DNA of 64,000 nucleotides from Lingula anatina (Eukaryota; Brachiopoda; Lingulata; Lingulida; Lingulidae), in contig NW_019775602.1 in NCBI RefSeq assembly GCF_001039355.2, positions 69,130 to 133,129 on the forward strand. The letters run 5' to 3'. The notes under the pieces are model-generated. The model saw nothing but the letters and a program-made list of their open reading frames with translations, had not been told where the DNA came from and ran no database searches. This document shows, piece by piece, positions 34,956-47,103 of the stretch. How positions within the stretch are numbered: the first letter of the stretch is position 1; each line of letters starts with the position of its first letter. The position numbers were made by a program, and so were the translations under genes.

Positions 34956-35365
34956 TTCTCACAGACCACGAATCCCACGAATCGCCAGGAATTGACAAAT
35001 TTCAGGATTCGTGAGGATTCGTGAGATTTTGCCAATTTTCTGGTCTAATTCGACACGCTCTACGATTCAGTTACGATACAGGTGCGAGAGTGTTACGAAT
35101 ATTCGTGGGATTCGGCTGGAATCGCACGAATATTGTCCAGAAATTCACTACGATATTTTGGAATCGGGAGTTCTTGGCCAAAATTTTGAACAGCTCAAAA
35201 TTTTTGCCACGAATTCCCGATTGATCAAGAATTGCCAGAACTGACTAAGAATATATACGAATCTGCTAAGAACTTCACGAACTGATTACGATTCAACCAC
35301 GAATCCTGAAATTCGTCAATTCATGGCCATTCGTGGGATTCGTGGTCTGTGTGAAATAGGGGCAT
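34956..35365. mobile_element. GATTCGTGG foldback MITE, copy 2 (left end truncated)
   Basis: Matches copy 1 over most of its length. The left end lacks the first nucleotides of the terminus; the right end ...AAATAGGGGCA is intact and followed by TAA. Confidence 0.75.
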
Positions 35366-35608
35366 AAGACAGGTGAAACACTGCCCTAAAGTTTTGTGGG
35401 AGATATGTCAAGATTTGCGATTTTCAAGATACAAATCGGATTGAAAGACAAAGAATCCTAAAACCCGTATTTTTATGTTCATTCAGTTTCAATAATGGCC
35501 CGCATCGAATGTACAGTAGTTGCCACATTAATATACAATAAATGACCTTAAATTGTTTATAAGTCTGTTAGGTAACCTGTTATAATTGCACTTTTCATCT
35601 CCACGAGG

Positions 35609-35646
35609 TATAGTTGATATTTCGATCAGTTAATTACCTTGCCAAT
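35609..35646 (+). promoter_or_regulatory. Conserved block before the subfamily B start codon
   Basis: gttgatatttcgatcag...accttgccaatATG resembles the blocks just upstream of B2 (48121-48158), B3 (55556-55593) and B4 (58958-58995), which share tcggcatatcaccttgcc. It may be 5' UTR or core promoter. Subfamily A lacks it. Confidence 0.4.
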
Positions 35647-35725
35647 ATGAAGTGGGTGTGTCGTACAATGCTGGGATTTCTTCTCGTTGCTTTTTGCATC
35701 TTTGTCATCTCATTGCACGTGGGAG
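35647..35725 (+). CDS. Gene B1 exon 1
   Basis: 79 nt, starts MKWVCRTMLGFLLVAFCIF, ends in phase 1 before gtaagacc. One or two basic residues before the anchor; two to three codons shorter than the other exons 1. Confidence 0.82.
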
Positions 35726-38700
35726 GTAAGACCTTTTGCTCTCTTCTTCTCATGCTCTCCTACATTAAATCAATATATTATCTGCAGGAACGAATACAAT
35801 TTCAATAACTAGAAGCAATGATAACAGTTTTAAGTGCAAAGGTGGAAAGCATATAATCATTACGCGTCTGAAGTATTCAATTTTATAGTTAAAGTGGCAT
35901 TTAATGAATTCTAGGGCGTTCTACGCGTGATACTATTCATCTTAAACTTGATGAAAAGGTAGATCAGCTCGAGGCGACTACGATACCTATACAAGATATA
36001 ATGGCAATGATGGGAAATGGACATAGTGAAAATGACCAGGTAAGAATTAAGTGTATGCACACATGAATGCAAAAACTGTAAAATATAATTTACTACCCGC
36101 AGTTCATTTTGACATGAGGACATTGCAAAACATTTGTCTCTGAATGCTACTTTCATACCATGAATCATCAATCTAGAACGAACATGTTGAATGTCGTGAA
36201 TTATAACGATTTATGTCAAGATCTAGAATATTCCTTTTTTTCAAATAAACCATATTTTTCAATGAACATGTCATAAAAATAAGGCCAAGTGCAGGCCCGA
36301 GTAAACAAACTGTGCAATGACAAGGCCTGCCGGCCGAAGTATATTCCAGGAGGTGAATTTGGAAACGACTTACCTGATAGTCTTACCTCGCACTGCTTCG
36401 TATATGCAGATGATATACTTCAATCTTTATCCTGTCTACGCCCGATGAGAGTAATACCCAAGACACCCTCCAATACGACACACATACCATACCTTGAAAC
36501 ACGATCATCTAAGTGGAAACTTACTTTTTAAACCTAAAAAGTGCCACAAAGAGACTTTTAATATGAAAAGCAAAAAATGCAGACAAGTACAGTCCCTTTG
36601 ACGACACGCCTATAACAAAGGGAAAAATACAAACACCTTGGGTTTATTCTTTATCACAAGCTTGATTGCTGTGAATGCACTACATATATTTTAACCAAGG
36701 TTAAAAAAGCATTAAATCTTTTAAAACCGCCTTCTAAAACTCTAAACCTAAAAAATATACTCTACAATGTGTACATTTCTCTGTTTGACTATTGCGATGT
36801 CCTCTATATAGCACAGTGTCTCTACAGAATCCATCAAAACTCCCTCCGGTATCAGGCTAGCCTTAGTATAAGGAGGGCCGTGTAAAGTAGTCAAACAACT
36901 TAACTGGATTTCCCTGGAGGAACGTAGAAGGAATCACGCGAAAAAAGATATGTTTAATATTCACAATCAAGAAATAAATCCACACTTGCTTTGAGAACAT
37001 CCTTGAAAGGAGACTACTTAGTCCCCAAATAATCTACATACAAAGGTCCTAAACACTTTTTGGTGACAAGCTGGGGTGATTTAACATCACACAGAAAAGT
37101 GCACTCTCTGCATCTTCTCTCAAATATAATCTTAAAAACGAAAACCTTCCACCAGCAACAATTTCAACCACACATCTAAATCTCCAAAGACATAATGCAA
37201 AAACTGTCGTTTTCTTATTAAAATCTTAATTATATGACCACAAGTGGACAGATGTGACTTCTCCCATCTGTTTATGTGGAAAAGCTTTAACCATTCGACA
37301 TTTTTCTTTCAATGGCCTCAGAAAAGGTTGAGATATTGTGCTTTCTACGAATCTTTTGAAGATACCCTTAGTGCCAATTATGCACATTTTATTACTAAAC
37401 TTGATAAGATTTCCCTGTTTCTACATGACCGAAAAACTTGAAAGAAAGTTTTGTTGTTATTTTGATCGAAGATTAACGAATATGTCACCAAAACGTTGCA
37501 ATTACAGATTAGAGAATAACGCTCAGTAACCCTTTAACTGTTATGCCCACTAACGACTTGTTTAAAAACTCAGGAAATGAAGAAAATTTTCGAAGTAGAG
37601 CTGGCAAAGGACGATTGATTAAGACTTGTGCTACAGTGACGAGAGTTAACCCACCAGGACATGTGCTCTAACCACGAAGTTGGAAAATCCTTGATACACA
37701 CTTTTAACTACATGAATTTGCTAAGCAATTCCCATTATTTCCTACGTAATATCAATAAAAATCATATTCAAGCATCCCCGTCTCAAAATTGAGCTCGATA
37801 TGGTTCATATATTTTTTCATAAATTTCTTTGACTTCTACCAAGAACTATAACATATCAAAATTAGATTGAAATCGCTATGGCAGAATTTTTCATTTTTGC
37901 ATTTGTCTGCCAATTAGGGCCATTTTTGCAAAGAACACACGTAATAAAAGTAAAGCTTTTCGGACGCCACCTATCGAAAAACAGCTGGATTACCCCCAAT
38001 TTTTTTTCATATTCTTTACGTATATGGTGAGCACATTTTATCTCAAAATTTTTATCAAAATCGTCAGGGCAGGAATGGCGTTTTGAGACAGCCTCCTAAA
38101 ACGAGCTGCCGTGTACATCTAATTAGATTTCTTATTATTTATGCATGTGCTTGATACTTGTACATCTGTGTATTTATTAAAAACTTGCATGTATGCTGGT
38201 GCTAGCTTTAATTGAATTATCAATGATTCACAAAAAAGGATGCAATACAACATTGGTCCAAAAGGTTGTCCCACCCCCATTTCCATGTACTTTTAATTAC
38301 AGATGATCAGCTCACAGGTGTAAATTGTTATAACTAGTGCTTTTTATTCCAGATACCATTGTCTAACATGATTAATGGTTAAAAAAATACAAAATAGTGG
38401 TGAAAATATACACATTTTATACCATTTAGTCAAATTTATAACAGGTACCCCCTCAAATCCAATGTTTCATTGTGATTTCTACAGATGTTAAGAAATGTCT
38501 ATTAAATTGAAAAGACGACATCAAATGTCACCAAATTTACATACAATTAGCATTAGGATGTGCTCGTTAAGGTCACGTGTCTAATAGCGTGTGCGTCTAC
38601 CGCGTACTGCAATTATCTCCTGTAGATGGCGCGCCAAGCCTTCAACAAGATTAAAAATTCTGTTTCGTGGGATATTATCCCATTCTTCCTAAACAGCTTG

Positions 38701-41700
38701 GGGGAGTTGGTCCACGTTTTTATGGGGTTGGTTCTTCTCTGCATTGTACACTCCAATTCATGTCATAGGTGATTAGTAAGGTTAATACCAGGGCTCAAAT
38801 ATGATGGTTCCATCCTTAGAATTTTGTGTTTCTACAACAAATCACTTGCCAGGCGAGAAGTGTCAGCAAGTGTGCTGTTATGATGAAGCCCGGAGTTAAT
38901 CCCAAAGTCAGTTCTTGAAGATGGAGTGAGATATCAGCTGAGAATGCTACGTTCAGTGATCCCACAGGGACCTGAACCTGGCCATCCATCACTGGATGGA
39001 AGTCGGTTTTGCTGCAGAATCAAAATATTTCTTTTATCCCATCGATAGTCAAATGAAAGCCCGTAGACATGTTGAAAAATGCCTCTTGGAAGTGTTTGTG
39101 CAGGATAATATCGCCTGAGGTGTTAGATCAGTCGGCATTTGGGGAACATTCCAAGCCTGTGGTACATATTAGTACATTGTTCCTTGTGGAACAAAACGTA
39201 ACTGGGGCATTTTACGGTAACATTTTCAACAGATAGCTCACTCCATTTGCAAGAGGTTACTTCAGGGATGCTACCGGCTTCATTGTGACAGCGCACTTGC
39301 TCACAGCTCTCGTCTGGCAAGTGATTTGTTGCTGAAACACAGGGCTCTAAGGATGGGACAACCGTCTTTGAGCCCTGATATTAATCCTACTGAGCCCCTG
39401 TGGCATTAATTGGGATGAGCATTGCAGAGTTGAAACCAATTCCGAAATAATCTGGACCAATTCCGCCACGCTCTTTAGGATGGATGGGGCAATATCCTAC
39501 AAAACAGAATTATTACCCTTGTTGAAGGCTTGTCGCGCCATCTACAGGACATAATTACAGTTCGCGGTAGACGCACACGCTATTAGGCACGTGACCTTTA
39601 ACGAGCACATTCTAATGTTAATCATGTGTAAATTTGGTGACATTTGATGGCGTCTTTTCAATTTAATAGACACTTCTTTACATCTGTGGAAATCACAGTG
39701 AAACATTGGATTTGAGAGGGTACCTGTTATAAATTTGACTAAATGGTATAAAATGTGCATATTCACACCACTATTTTGTGTTTTTTGAACCATTAATTAT
39801 GTTAGACATGGTATCTAGAATAAAAAGCACCATTTATAACAATATACACCTGTAAGGTGATCATTTGTAAATAAAAGTACATGGAAATGGGGGTGGGACA
39901 ACCTTTATGACCAATGTTGTTTAATGCAAAACTAGATATTAAACAGTTTCCTTATCTATACGTATATGTATAATAATTCAGGTTTATAGGTTCCTTATCA
40001 TCCTGTCTAGCTCCATTCTATTTGCTTTCATTTGATAATTGACCGCCATGCCATTGCCTCGGACAGGTTTCAGATAAAAAAGTTTAAACTCAAAACTTTG
40101 GCAACATTTATCAGTGAGTAAAATTTAATGGTATTTCCCTCCTTCCCGTATATACTGCACTGGTATATACATCGAAGAAAAGGACTGAACACTTTCCCAT
40201 ATCGATGGATTGGAATTTTATAACATTATCTTTAAAAAATACTGAAGACGTTGGAGGATGCTAAACGTTTGGTAAAGCCGAGTGAAAAGACTATAATTGA
40301 TCTTAACAATGTCAAGATGAACATTTGGTTTCATGGGCAAAGTGTGTCAGCGTTAAGAGCGCCAAGATGTCAAAATTGAAATATTATGTGTGTGATTATG
40401 GATAAAATTTAATTTTGAAGACGTTTCCATTTTCCTGGAGTGTAATTTCTATAACATTTTTCTTAGGGCCTAAAATAAAAGGCGTTAAAGCTTGATCCCA
40501 TGAGTATGAAATCAAAATGTTTCAGCGTAAGGAGCAACATGATGTCAATTATATTCTAATTCGCTGATACTTAAACGTATATAAATCATTTATCTTCTGA
40601 TAACTCTTAACGACCAATCCCACACAGCCCAATTCCAATTCCAATTCTGGTACAGTTCTTACTTGTATAAATATGATACTTTTACAACACATAAGAAAAC
40701 CAACATCTTATACAAATGTCTTTATACAGGAATAAAGTGGAGAACCAGTCTGTACAGCAGCGCTGACCTACTTCGAATGATCGCGTACCCTTCTAACGTA
40801 ATCTGTTCTCCGTTTGAATACAGCGCCCCCTGATTTACTCCCAAAGGACCAGTTAAACGATGCGGTAAACGACAATAAATACACATACAGGTAATACACA
40901 TCGACTAACGACAGTGCATTTTATTTCTTTCAGGAGAGCGGTTTAGATGATGACGTCATTCCCAAAGAATGGCTTAAAGAAATACAAAGAAGAAAGAAGC
41001 TCGTGTCCGAGGCATGCCAGAAGTATAAAACGGAAAAAACGTCTTTGACAAAAGCATGGATTAAAGAAAACGGCAGTCATCTCATCGTAGAAGACCAGTA
41101 TAAAATCATATATTGCCGCGTACCGAAATCGGGGAACACAAATTGGAAGCGCTTATTACTAGCACTGTCTGGTTTCATAAACGATACTTCTGTAGCTCAT
41201 AGGAAAAACGGATTAAGCCCAAGTGGTGTGGTTAAAGAATATTTACATACTTTGGATACTCTGTCGCTTTTGAAAGCAAAACAAAAACTTAGGTCCCACT
41301 TGAAAGTAATGTATTTGAGGCATCCTTTGGAAAGATTACTTTCTGCATATCGTAATAAGTTGGAAAGAAATCCTTTAATGCATGCCGATATCTCTTCGCA
41401 AGTGGTTCCATACGTTATGAAGCACTATCGCGGTGTAGAACCCATTCTTCCCGTCAGTGTGAGCCAAGGCCGTGGACAGATATCTGGTGTCTTTTCATCT
41501 GGAGAAGAGTTCAGTTTTCCAAAAGACGAACTTCCAAGTTGGGTACCAAAGATAACATTTGAAGAATTCCTTCGTTACGTTGGTGACAATCCAAACTTTC
41601 TGAATGGTCACTGGGCGCCCCCAAACGATTTATGTCACCCATGTGTCATTCAATATGACGTCATAGGGTATTTTGGGACAATAAGCGAAGATGCAAACAA

Positions 41701-41881
41701 CATTTTGAAACTAGTGCATGCGTACCCAGCATTCAAATTTCCAAATATGTTCTTTAATCCAGAAACAACGTCTAATTTGGTGAATAGATATTATTCATCA
41801 GTATCAAAATCGACGTTGCAGAAAATTCGTCCAATTTACGCACTTGATGCAGCAATGTCGGCTTCTAAGTTACGTATTTAG
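35647..41881 (+). CDS. Carbohydrate sulfotransferase gene B1 (three exons)
   Basis: Exons are 35647-35725, 35915-36039 and 40934-41881; introns are 189 and 4894 nt; 383 residues, with the shortest exon 1 of the array. The catalytic exon carries PKSGNTNWKR near residues 132-141. The Asn in place of Ser makes it closer to the SNWKR of vertebrate CHST enzymes. RHPLERLLSAYRNK is intact near 197-210. It is the most divergent exon 3 here (KNGLSPSGVVKEY, LSLLKAKQKLRSHLK, LMHADIS). Intron 2 contains a LINE fossil (36380-37480) and a palindromic Tc1-derived element. The last 560 bp before exon 3 (40376-40930) do not match the other genes, so the (GT)n(GA)n tract is missing. An AATAAA lies at 42235-42240. 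Confidence 0.85.
35915..36039 (+). CDS. Gene B1 exon 2
   Basis: 125 nt, RSTRDTIHLKLDEKVDQL then the invariant stem segment. Acceptor ttctag, donor gtaagaatt. Confidence 0.83.
36380..37480 (+). pseudogene. LINE (non-LTR retrotransposon) reverse transcriptase fossil
   Basis: At about 36384 the plus strand reads HCFVYADDIL, the YADD catalytic block of reverse transcriptase. Downstream, in frames interrupted by stops, come KWKLTF-PKKC, KHLGFIL, TKVKKALNLLKPPSKTL, a VYISLFDYCDVLYIAQ block and LNWISLEERRR. These are in the order expected for the thumb / C-terminal region of jockey/CR1-like LINEs. Heavily broken, no poly-A tail recognised. It lies in intron 2 of B1 in the sense orientation. Confidence 0.65.
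37481..38245. other. Intron 2 of B1, no feature recognised
   Basis: Nothing identifiable between the LINE fossil and the palindromic element. Confidence 0.4.
38248..39919. mobile_element. Palindromic Tc1-derived element (two tail-out 3' halves)
   Basis: The ends CAACATTGGTCC... and ...GACCAATGTTG are inverted. A TA lies before the left end (38246-38247); TT follows the right. Inverse similarity extends roughly 700 bp inward on each side. The right arm on the plus strand encodes a Tc1 transposase C terminus (LSPDINPTEPLWH about 39350-39405, then LVEGLSRHLQDIITVRGR and a stop near 39582). The left arm encodes the same region on the minus strand (LARHLQEIIAVRGR, stop at 38581-38583). Stops interrupt both. 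No N-terminal half is present. Confidence 0.75.
40250..40375 (+). other. Relic of the usual exon 3 upstream segment
   Basis: gaagacgttggaggatgct... and ccaagatgtcaaaa match the sequence before exon 3 in the A genes and before the N at 57436. In B1 a foreign stretch of about 555 bp separates it from exon 3. Confidence 0.6.
40934..41881 (+). CDS. Gene B1 exon 3: catalytic domain
   Basis: 948 nt from ttctttcag|GAGAGCGG to TAG. The only copy without a NAGNAG acceptor (ttcaggag). A reading that starts at the GTG at 41003 would lose the first 23 codons, which are conserved in all copies. Confidence 0.92.
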   Translation, partial: ESGLDDDVIPKEWLKEIQRRKKLVSEACQKYKTEKTSLTKAWIKENGSHLIVEDQYKIIYCRVPKSGNTNWKRLLLALSGFINDTSVAHRKNGLSPSGVVKEYLHTLDTLSLLKAKQKLRSHLKVMYLRHPLERLLSAYRNKLERNPLMHADISSQVVPYVMKHYRGVEPILPVSVSQGRGQISGVFSSGEEFSFPKDELPSWVPKITFEEFLRYVGDNPNFLNGHWAPPNDLCHPCVIQYDVIGYFGTISEDANNILKLVHAYPAFKFPNMFFNPETTSNLVNRYYSSVSKSTLQKIRPIYALDAAMSASKLRI

Positions 41882-42930
41882 TTAAAGATGCATTTGAAGT
41901 CGATCTTTTGCCACAAAAGCCAACCAAATGGTTCCACATCCGAAAAGTGTAAATTACAGGACTACCAAAATACATTGCTTAATGTTGCCCGAAAAGTAAT
42001 ATTTGAACGGATTTATCTACTTTCTTTCTGTGTTTTTTAGGTTGATCACCCCAGTAGTTAGATACGTTGGGAAGATAAGTAGGTCAATTTTACTATCAAA
42101 TACTTATAGAAAGTGCAGTTAAAAGCTTTTTTATCTGATCGTGTGATTGATTTGGCATGTCGACATTATCTGAGTTAACAACGATTTCAGATTCGGCTGT
42201 GCTCACGAGAATGTTGGGGCACGGTCTTTAGAAGAATAAAGTGATAAAGAACAAAAAGTCTAGTTTGGTTTTCAGAATGTATACCTAAGAAATCATCAAT
42301 ATTTCAATTACAGAGTCTGGTCATGAAAGAGTCCTACACTGTTCGCACGGAGTCAAACTACAATCTGAGAGAGTGAGATAGTAGTGTCACTGTAAGAAAG
42401 ATTAAAAAATCTTCAAATACTAGCGTGCAATGCGTCTTAAACTGCTTCAATACTCTTTAATCATAACGTTATTCTTAGATTACAAAAATGAATAGTTTTT
42501 TGGCTTTGCTTTTAAATTATCAGATTGGTAAATATACCTGAGAAAAGTATACTTGAGAAAAGGTCATTACGACCGGTGTAGTTGGATTTTCCAAGCACAG
42601 CCTACCAACGACTCGAAATACAACAGTAGACTTTAAATGACAAACAAAATGACTTCTGGAGAGCGTTGAAGCCACATCCGTAAATTAAGAAAACGCAATA
42701 ATGAATTACGCACACAAAATAGGATTAAGTTATCATTGACAACAATTCATTAAACTTAAATTAATCACCCACAATATTTTCATAACTCTTATAAAACCTT
42801 ATGCATATTTTACACCTATACTAACGACTGCTATGTTGTTTTTGTTGTGTTTTTGTCTATTTGGAGGCTATAATATATAATGACTAACAGCAACTATAGT
42901 ACAGGGCTCACGTCCCTGGGAGATCTAAAG
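41882..42930. other. 3' flank of B1
   Basis: Matches the B2 3' flank (53647-53860) for a few hundred bases, with gttggggcacggtcttt and AATAAA. After that no feature is recognised. Confidence 0.45.
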
Positions 42931-44935
42931 CCTGGGTCACACTGCGCTTGCAACCTTTTGGCAACCTCTTTGCAACCTCAGTCGCAAGGAGGTTGCCATA
43001 GGTTTTAAGGTGGTGGCATTAGGTTGCTAACAGGTCGCCTGCGATCGTTGACACATGAAGGCCATTTTTTGTGCACCGACAACCAGTGCGACTAAAGATG
43101 AAAATTATCGGTATCCTTAAGGTTGCCTATCGGTCTCTTCTTGGTTGTCAGTAGGTTGCCATAACCAGCAGCATACCATTTGCAACTGCATGGTCGATTG
43201 ACGGTCTTTAGTATCTTGGTCGCTAACTGGTTTTTTACCGATCGCAGGCGTTCGAAAATTTGTCGCAGGAAGGTTGCAAGCGACTGCAAAAAAATAGGCG
43301 TGGGGTGGTGGGCTATTTGGGCAGACTTTTTTCAAAATTTGTTATGTAAGCCTTCTAAATATCAAGGTCATAAATTATAATATTTTAGAAAAAGAAAACA
43401 TAAATTGCATTTGTTGGCAATATTTTATTGCCAAGGCTTTCATATACCAGGTATTTCACACTTACGAAACCAAAAAAAAAAAAAAAAAAAAAATGTGATG
43501 ATAAAAGCAATGTACGATTTTTTGACGTTTATTTATATTATCATTTTACGAAAATCATAGGTAAAATGCCGAAAATTATATATCGCTGTATGTTATTTAA
43601 AATGTGCAAAGCCATATTTTCAGAGTAAATAATGAAACAAATACACGAATGCAGAGAAAACGGAAAATAAAAGCAATTTAATCAGCAAGGTATAACTGCT
43701 ATTTAATATCATAATTTCAACAATCAAAATTATCCACAAATAAATGAACAAATCGTAAAATGTGTCCAATAGACTTAAATAAAAATAGTTTCAACACAAA
43801 CAATTTAACATCTTCCCAGTGCTTGGTATCCTCACTACAAGGATGAGAGTGTAAAAAGTACACGATGCGCATGACTTGTCACGATTTAATTACGTTGTAT
43901 TGTAAGTGGCAAACGCCTAGGGTTAAAAAGACAAAGGGAAAAACACACATTCGGTTGCAAATCAGTTGCAAAGCAGTCGGCGACCTGTTGGCAACCGGTT
44001 GGATACCACAAGTAGGTTTTTCGGTCGCCAGGAGGATATCGGTGCTGCACCGAAAACCGGCGCAACCGGATATTAACCCAGCGTTCATTTGGAAACCACT
44101 TTGCGAGTTGTTGCAACCGGTCGCCGACCTTTTTGCAACCGGTGACAGTTGCAAGTCGCAAAGACGTTTTTTCTTCAGTGTGACCGTAACTGCACAGGCC
44201 TTGCGACCTCAAAGAGACCAAGTATTTGACCAAGAACATATTAAAGAGTATTATGAGATTAATAAGGATTAAAACATATGCAAGTTTATGTTTTTATTAC
44301 AGCACTGGTTTCGTTAGGTGAGGGTGTAGTCTTTTCAAAAGTTCACAAAATATTGTTGGTTCTGTTTTTAGGAAGGAAATGAAAACTTCCTGATTTTCAA
44401 GTCCAAGTTCTTTCATCAAATGTTTGTAATCGCCTTACAAGGGGCGTCTTATAAGCGTCCAATATTTTCGACTTTTTTTACTCGTTTTACTTCTTAGGTA
44501 AACAAAGTCAATGATTATAGCAGTCCCGTCTTTTTGAAAAGGAGTCGTTTTACTAGAACATTTTTGTGAGAGGGGAATTTATGTAAAAGCAGCTGCTGTC
44601 ACAAGTTGGCAACATTTATATTCTGTGCGACCTTGCTGCTACCAGTTGACAAGCGATTGCTACAGTCCTGCAACCGGTTTTCGGTCACCAAGTGGTTGCA
44701 GACAGGTTGTGTATCGCTCGGCAAACGGTGTGCGACTAGTTACCTATAACTTGAAGATGGCCTATAAGAGGTTGCAGATACCATACTGCAACCTTGTTGC
44801 AACCGGTTTGCGACTGCTTGCCGATCAAAATTGGCCACAGCTTCTTAATAAGCTTGCAAAGTGATCGCAAGCGACCGCCAGATTTTGTGGTTGCAAAAAG
44901 GTTGCAAAAAGGTCGCAAGCGCAGTGTGACCTGGC
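42930..44935. mobile_element. GGTTGCAACC-repeat foldback element (about 2 kb)
   Basis: The left end gCCTGGGTCACACTGCGC and the inverse of the right end GCCAGGTCACACTGCGC form termini of about 36 bp. The outer 400 bp on each side are filled with ggttgc, gcaacc, ggtcgc words in both orientations, with further blocks near 43950-44160 and 44620-44830. Peptides read through these blocks only reflect the repeated words. Confidence 0.7.
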
Positions 44936-46289
44936 CTCAAATGCCAATGTTGAAAATATATTAGCTTAAAGATGAATAGCTAATCAATTGGGCTGTATTC
45001 TAGTTGGAGTATTACAATGTTCCTAATATTATCATAACGATAGCTGATCACAAAAAACTATTGCTGCTAAGTTTGATGCAATGTTACTGCACCAATAACA
45101 ATTACATTTTACCTATGTGCCAAAGGTAACATGGACATTCAGAAAAAAAAAAAAAAAAAAAAACTAGCATACGGCTTCGGGCCAGACATTGAAAATGGAG
45201 AGGAAAAAGGAGAACATGGTCTAATAAAGTTGCCTGACCTAAATTTCGGAGTCGCAAATCACGCAGTAAGATTGAGGATAATAAGTCACGCAGTTTTCCA
45301 CACATTTTTGACATATTTTTATCAGTGACAAATGCACGGCGACGTGGACTGATATTGTATATATGTGCAGATGCACGGTGTCTGTAGATAACAATGGAAA
45401 AGATGTGATTGACCGGTGAAATGATAACACCAAGTTTTCCTGCGATGGTTTCATATTTATCTTTCATTTCAAGTATAACTAGAAAAACTAGAAAGTGGAA
45501 ACCTCCACCAATAATTATTATCTACTATTTAAATCATAAAGGGAAGTTATTTGACTGATAACTTAGTGGGATACCCATGACATACCCTTTACCAGGGCGA
45601 CAGATTGATTTTTCACAGGATATTCACAGATATGTCTTTAGATAAATGGACGATTATTTGGTTCTACGGTTTTTAATTTTTTACCCCTATAATATCTGCC
45701 ACCCTGGTAGAGGGTACTCATGACAGGGGTGTAAACTGGTCACGCTGTGATTGATTGTGCTTATCCGGTTGCAAAGGCCGTAAGTATCGTTAGAGAATAG
45801 ATTTCAAAATACGCACGTTTCATTCCTCGGGCTGAGTCATGATCAGGCATACTGTAGAGGGGTACGGAGTAAAAGAAGCAAATGTCACATAAATTCGCCG
45901 TGCAAACGTACGAGTTCTTTTGATTACTGCTTTTTATCCATATTTATAAGTTTGGTTAGAATCCGGTTGACCACTAAATTCTAGCAGTAAGGTCTAAACG
46001 TACCGTATTCACTGGGACGCTAATTGCAAGTGGGAGGAAATATGAAATAATTTGTTTTATGATGAAGTTGTATTATCACACTAAAAAATTAATAAAATAG
46101 ATGAAATGATTGACTATTCTCAAATTCGCTGCAGTTTTTATTCGTTCTTCGGTAGTGCCATAGAGTAAAGAATTGCAGTAGTCTAAACGAGACGTGATCA
46201 TCGCATGAACATTGATCCTGGTAGTTTCTAACAGCACCGACGTTTCTTAATCTACCGGGGTAATGTTAAAATATATGATTGGGTGAAAT
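44936..46289. other. Spacer between B1 and B2, MITE only
   Basis: Contains a poly-A run at about 45142-45162 and the 130-bp MITE at 45585. No gene recognised. Confidence 0.4.
45585..45714. mobile_element. 130-bp MITE with CCCTTTACCAGGGC ends, copy 2
   Basis: Same family and same length as 13230-13359, flanked by TA (45583-45584, 45715-45716). The middle has diverged more than the ends. Confidence 0.8.
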
Positions 46290-46440
46290 TTGATATTTGT
46301 CTGATGATATTCAGATCTATTCTTGCTGGGACATATATACTCCTAAACCGTCTATGGATAAAATTACCAACTGTGTGGCTGACATTCACGACTGGCTCAT
46401 CATTAACTTTGAAAAAATGGAATATTCTAGATTCTTAAAT
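46290..46440 (+). pseudogene. Second LINE reverse-transcriptase fragment
   Basis: LSDDIQIYSCWD followed by SMDKITNCVADIHDWLIINF matches the pattern ADDTQLY...CIxDIxxWMxxN found after the catalytic Asp pair in many LINE reverse transcriptases. Only about 50 codons remain; the first residue of the YADD block is lost. Confidence 0.6.
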
Positions 46441-47103
46441 CGTTATACTTCACGACATTCAGCATGTTCGTTCGTGATTGTTGATTCATGGTATGAAAGT
46501 AGCACTCAGAGCCAAATGGTTTGCAGTGTCCTGATGTCAAAATGAAATGCGGGTAATAAACTATATTGTGCATGCTTTACATCAATATTTGTTTCATTTT
46601 TTATCATGATTGTGTTGTTTCACAGCTGTTTCCATGTAAGATGAAAAAAAAAAGCAAGTGATTCAGTTCCAGGTATAAAAGCCATTGAAAATGCTAATGT
46701 GTGAAAAATGATAATTTCAGACACACACACACACGCGCGATAACTAGCGTAAATGTAAACCAATCATTTTTCATATTTTCGAAAACAACCTGCCTCTTTA
46801 CCGAACAAGCCACGCAGTAAAATTTGAATAAAACAAAAGTACGGTTTGGAAGTTCTGGGGCAAACGTCACCAAAATCATGCGAAAACCCATAATAACTAG
46901 AGGATCAGAGAGGCGATACCGCCTCCGAATATTGTACCACCAGCTGGAGCAAGCGCATTCGTATAGACCCCCACATACACAAAATAAGGGACACAGCCAC
47001 CAGTCTTATGCTTGACAAGCTATAAAAATGCAATCAACAAGAATTTTCAAAATACGCAAAAAATATATATAACTTAAAATGGTACAATCAAAGTTAAGTT
47101 AAG

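Larger units (their letters stand above)
32863..35608. other. Spacer between A3 and B1, few recognisable features
   Basis: Apart from a MITE (33689-33895) and a GATTCGTGG element (34956-35365) I see no gene or named element. A poly-G run lies at about 34671-34685. Confidence 0.45.

Noticed and set aside
35911-36171. 86-88 codon minus-strand frames beginning MMIHGMKVAFRDK (also 55844, 59246)
   Set aside because: Recurrent because exon 2 and the following intron are duplicated. They run antisense over exon 2.
43865-44272. 135-codon frame and antisense frames in the GGTTGC element
   Set aside because: They read through iterated ggttgc/gcaacc words of a foldback element. No conserved domain.
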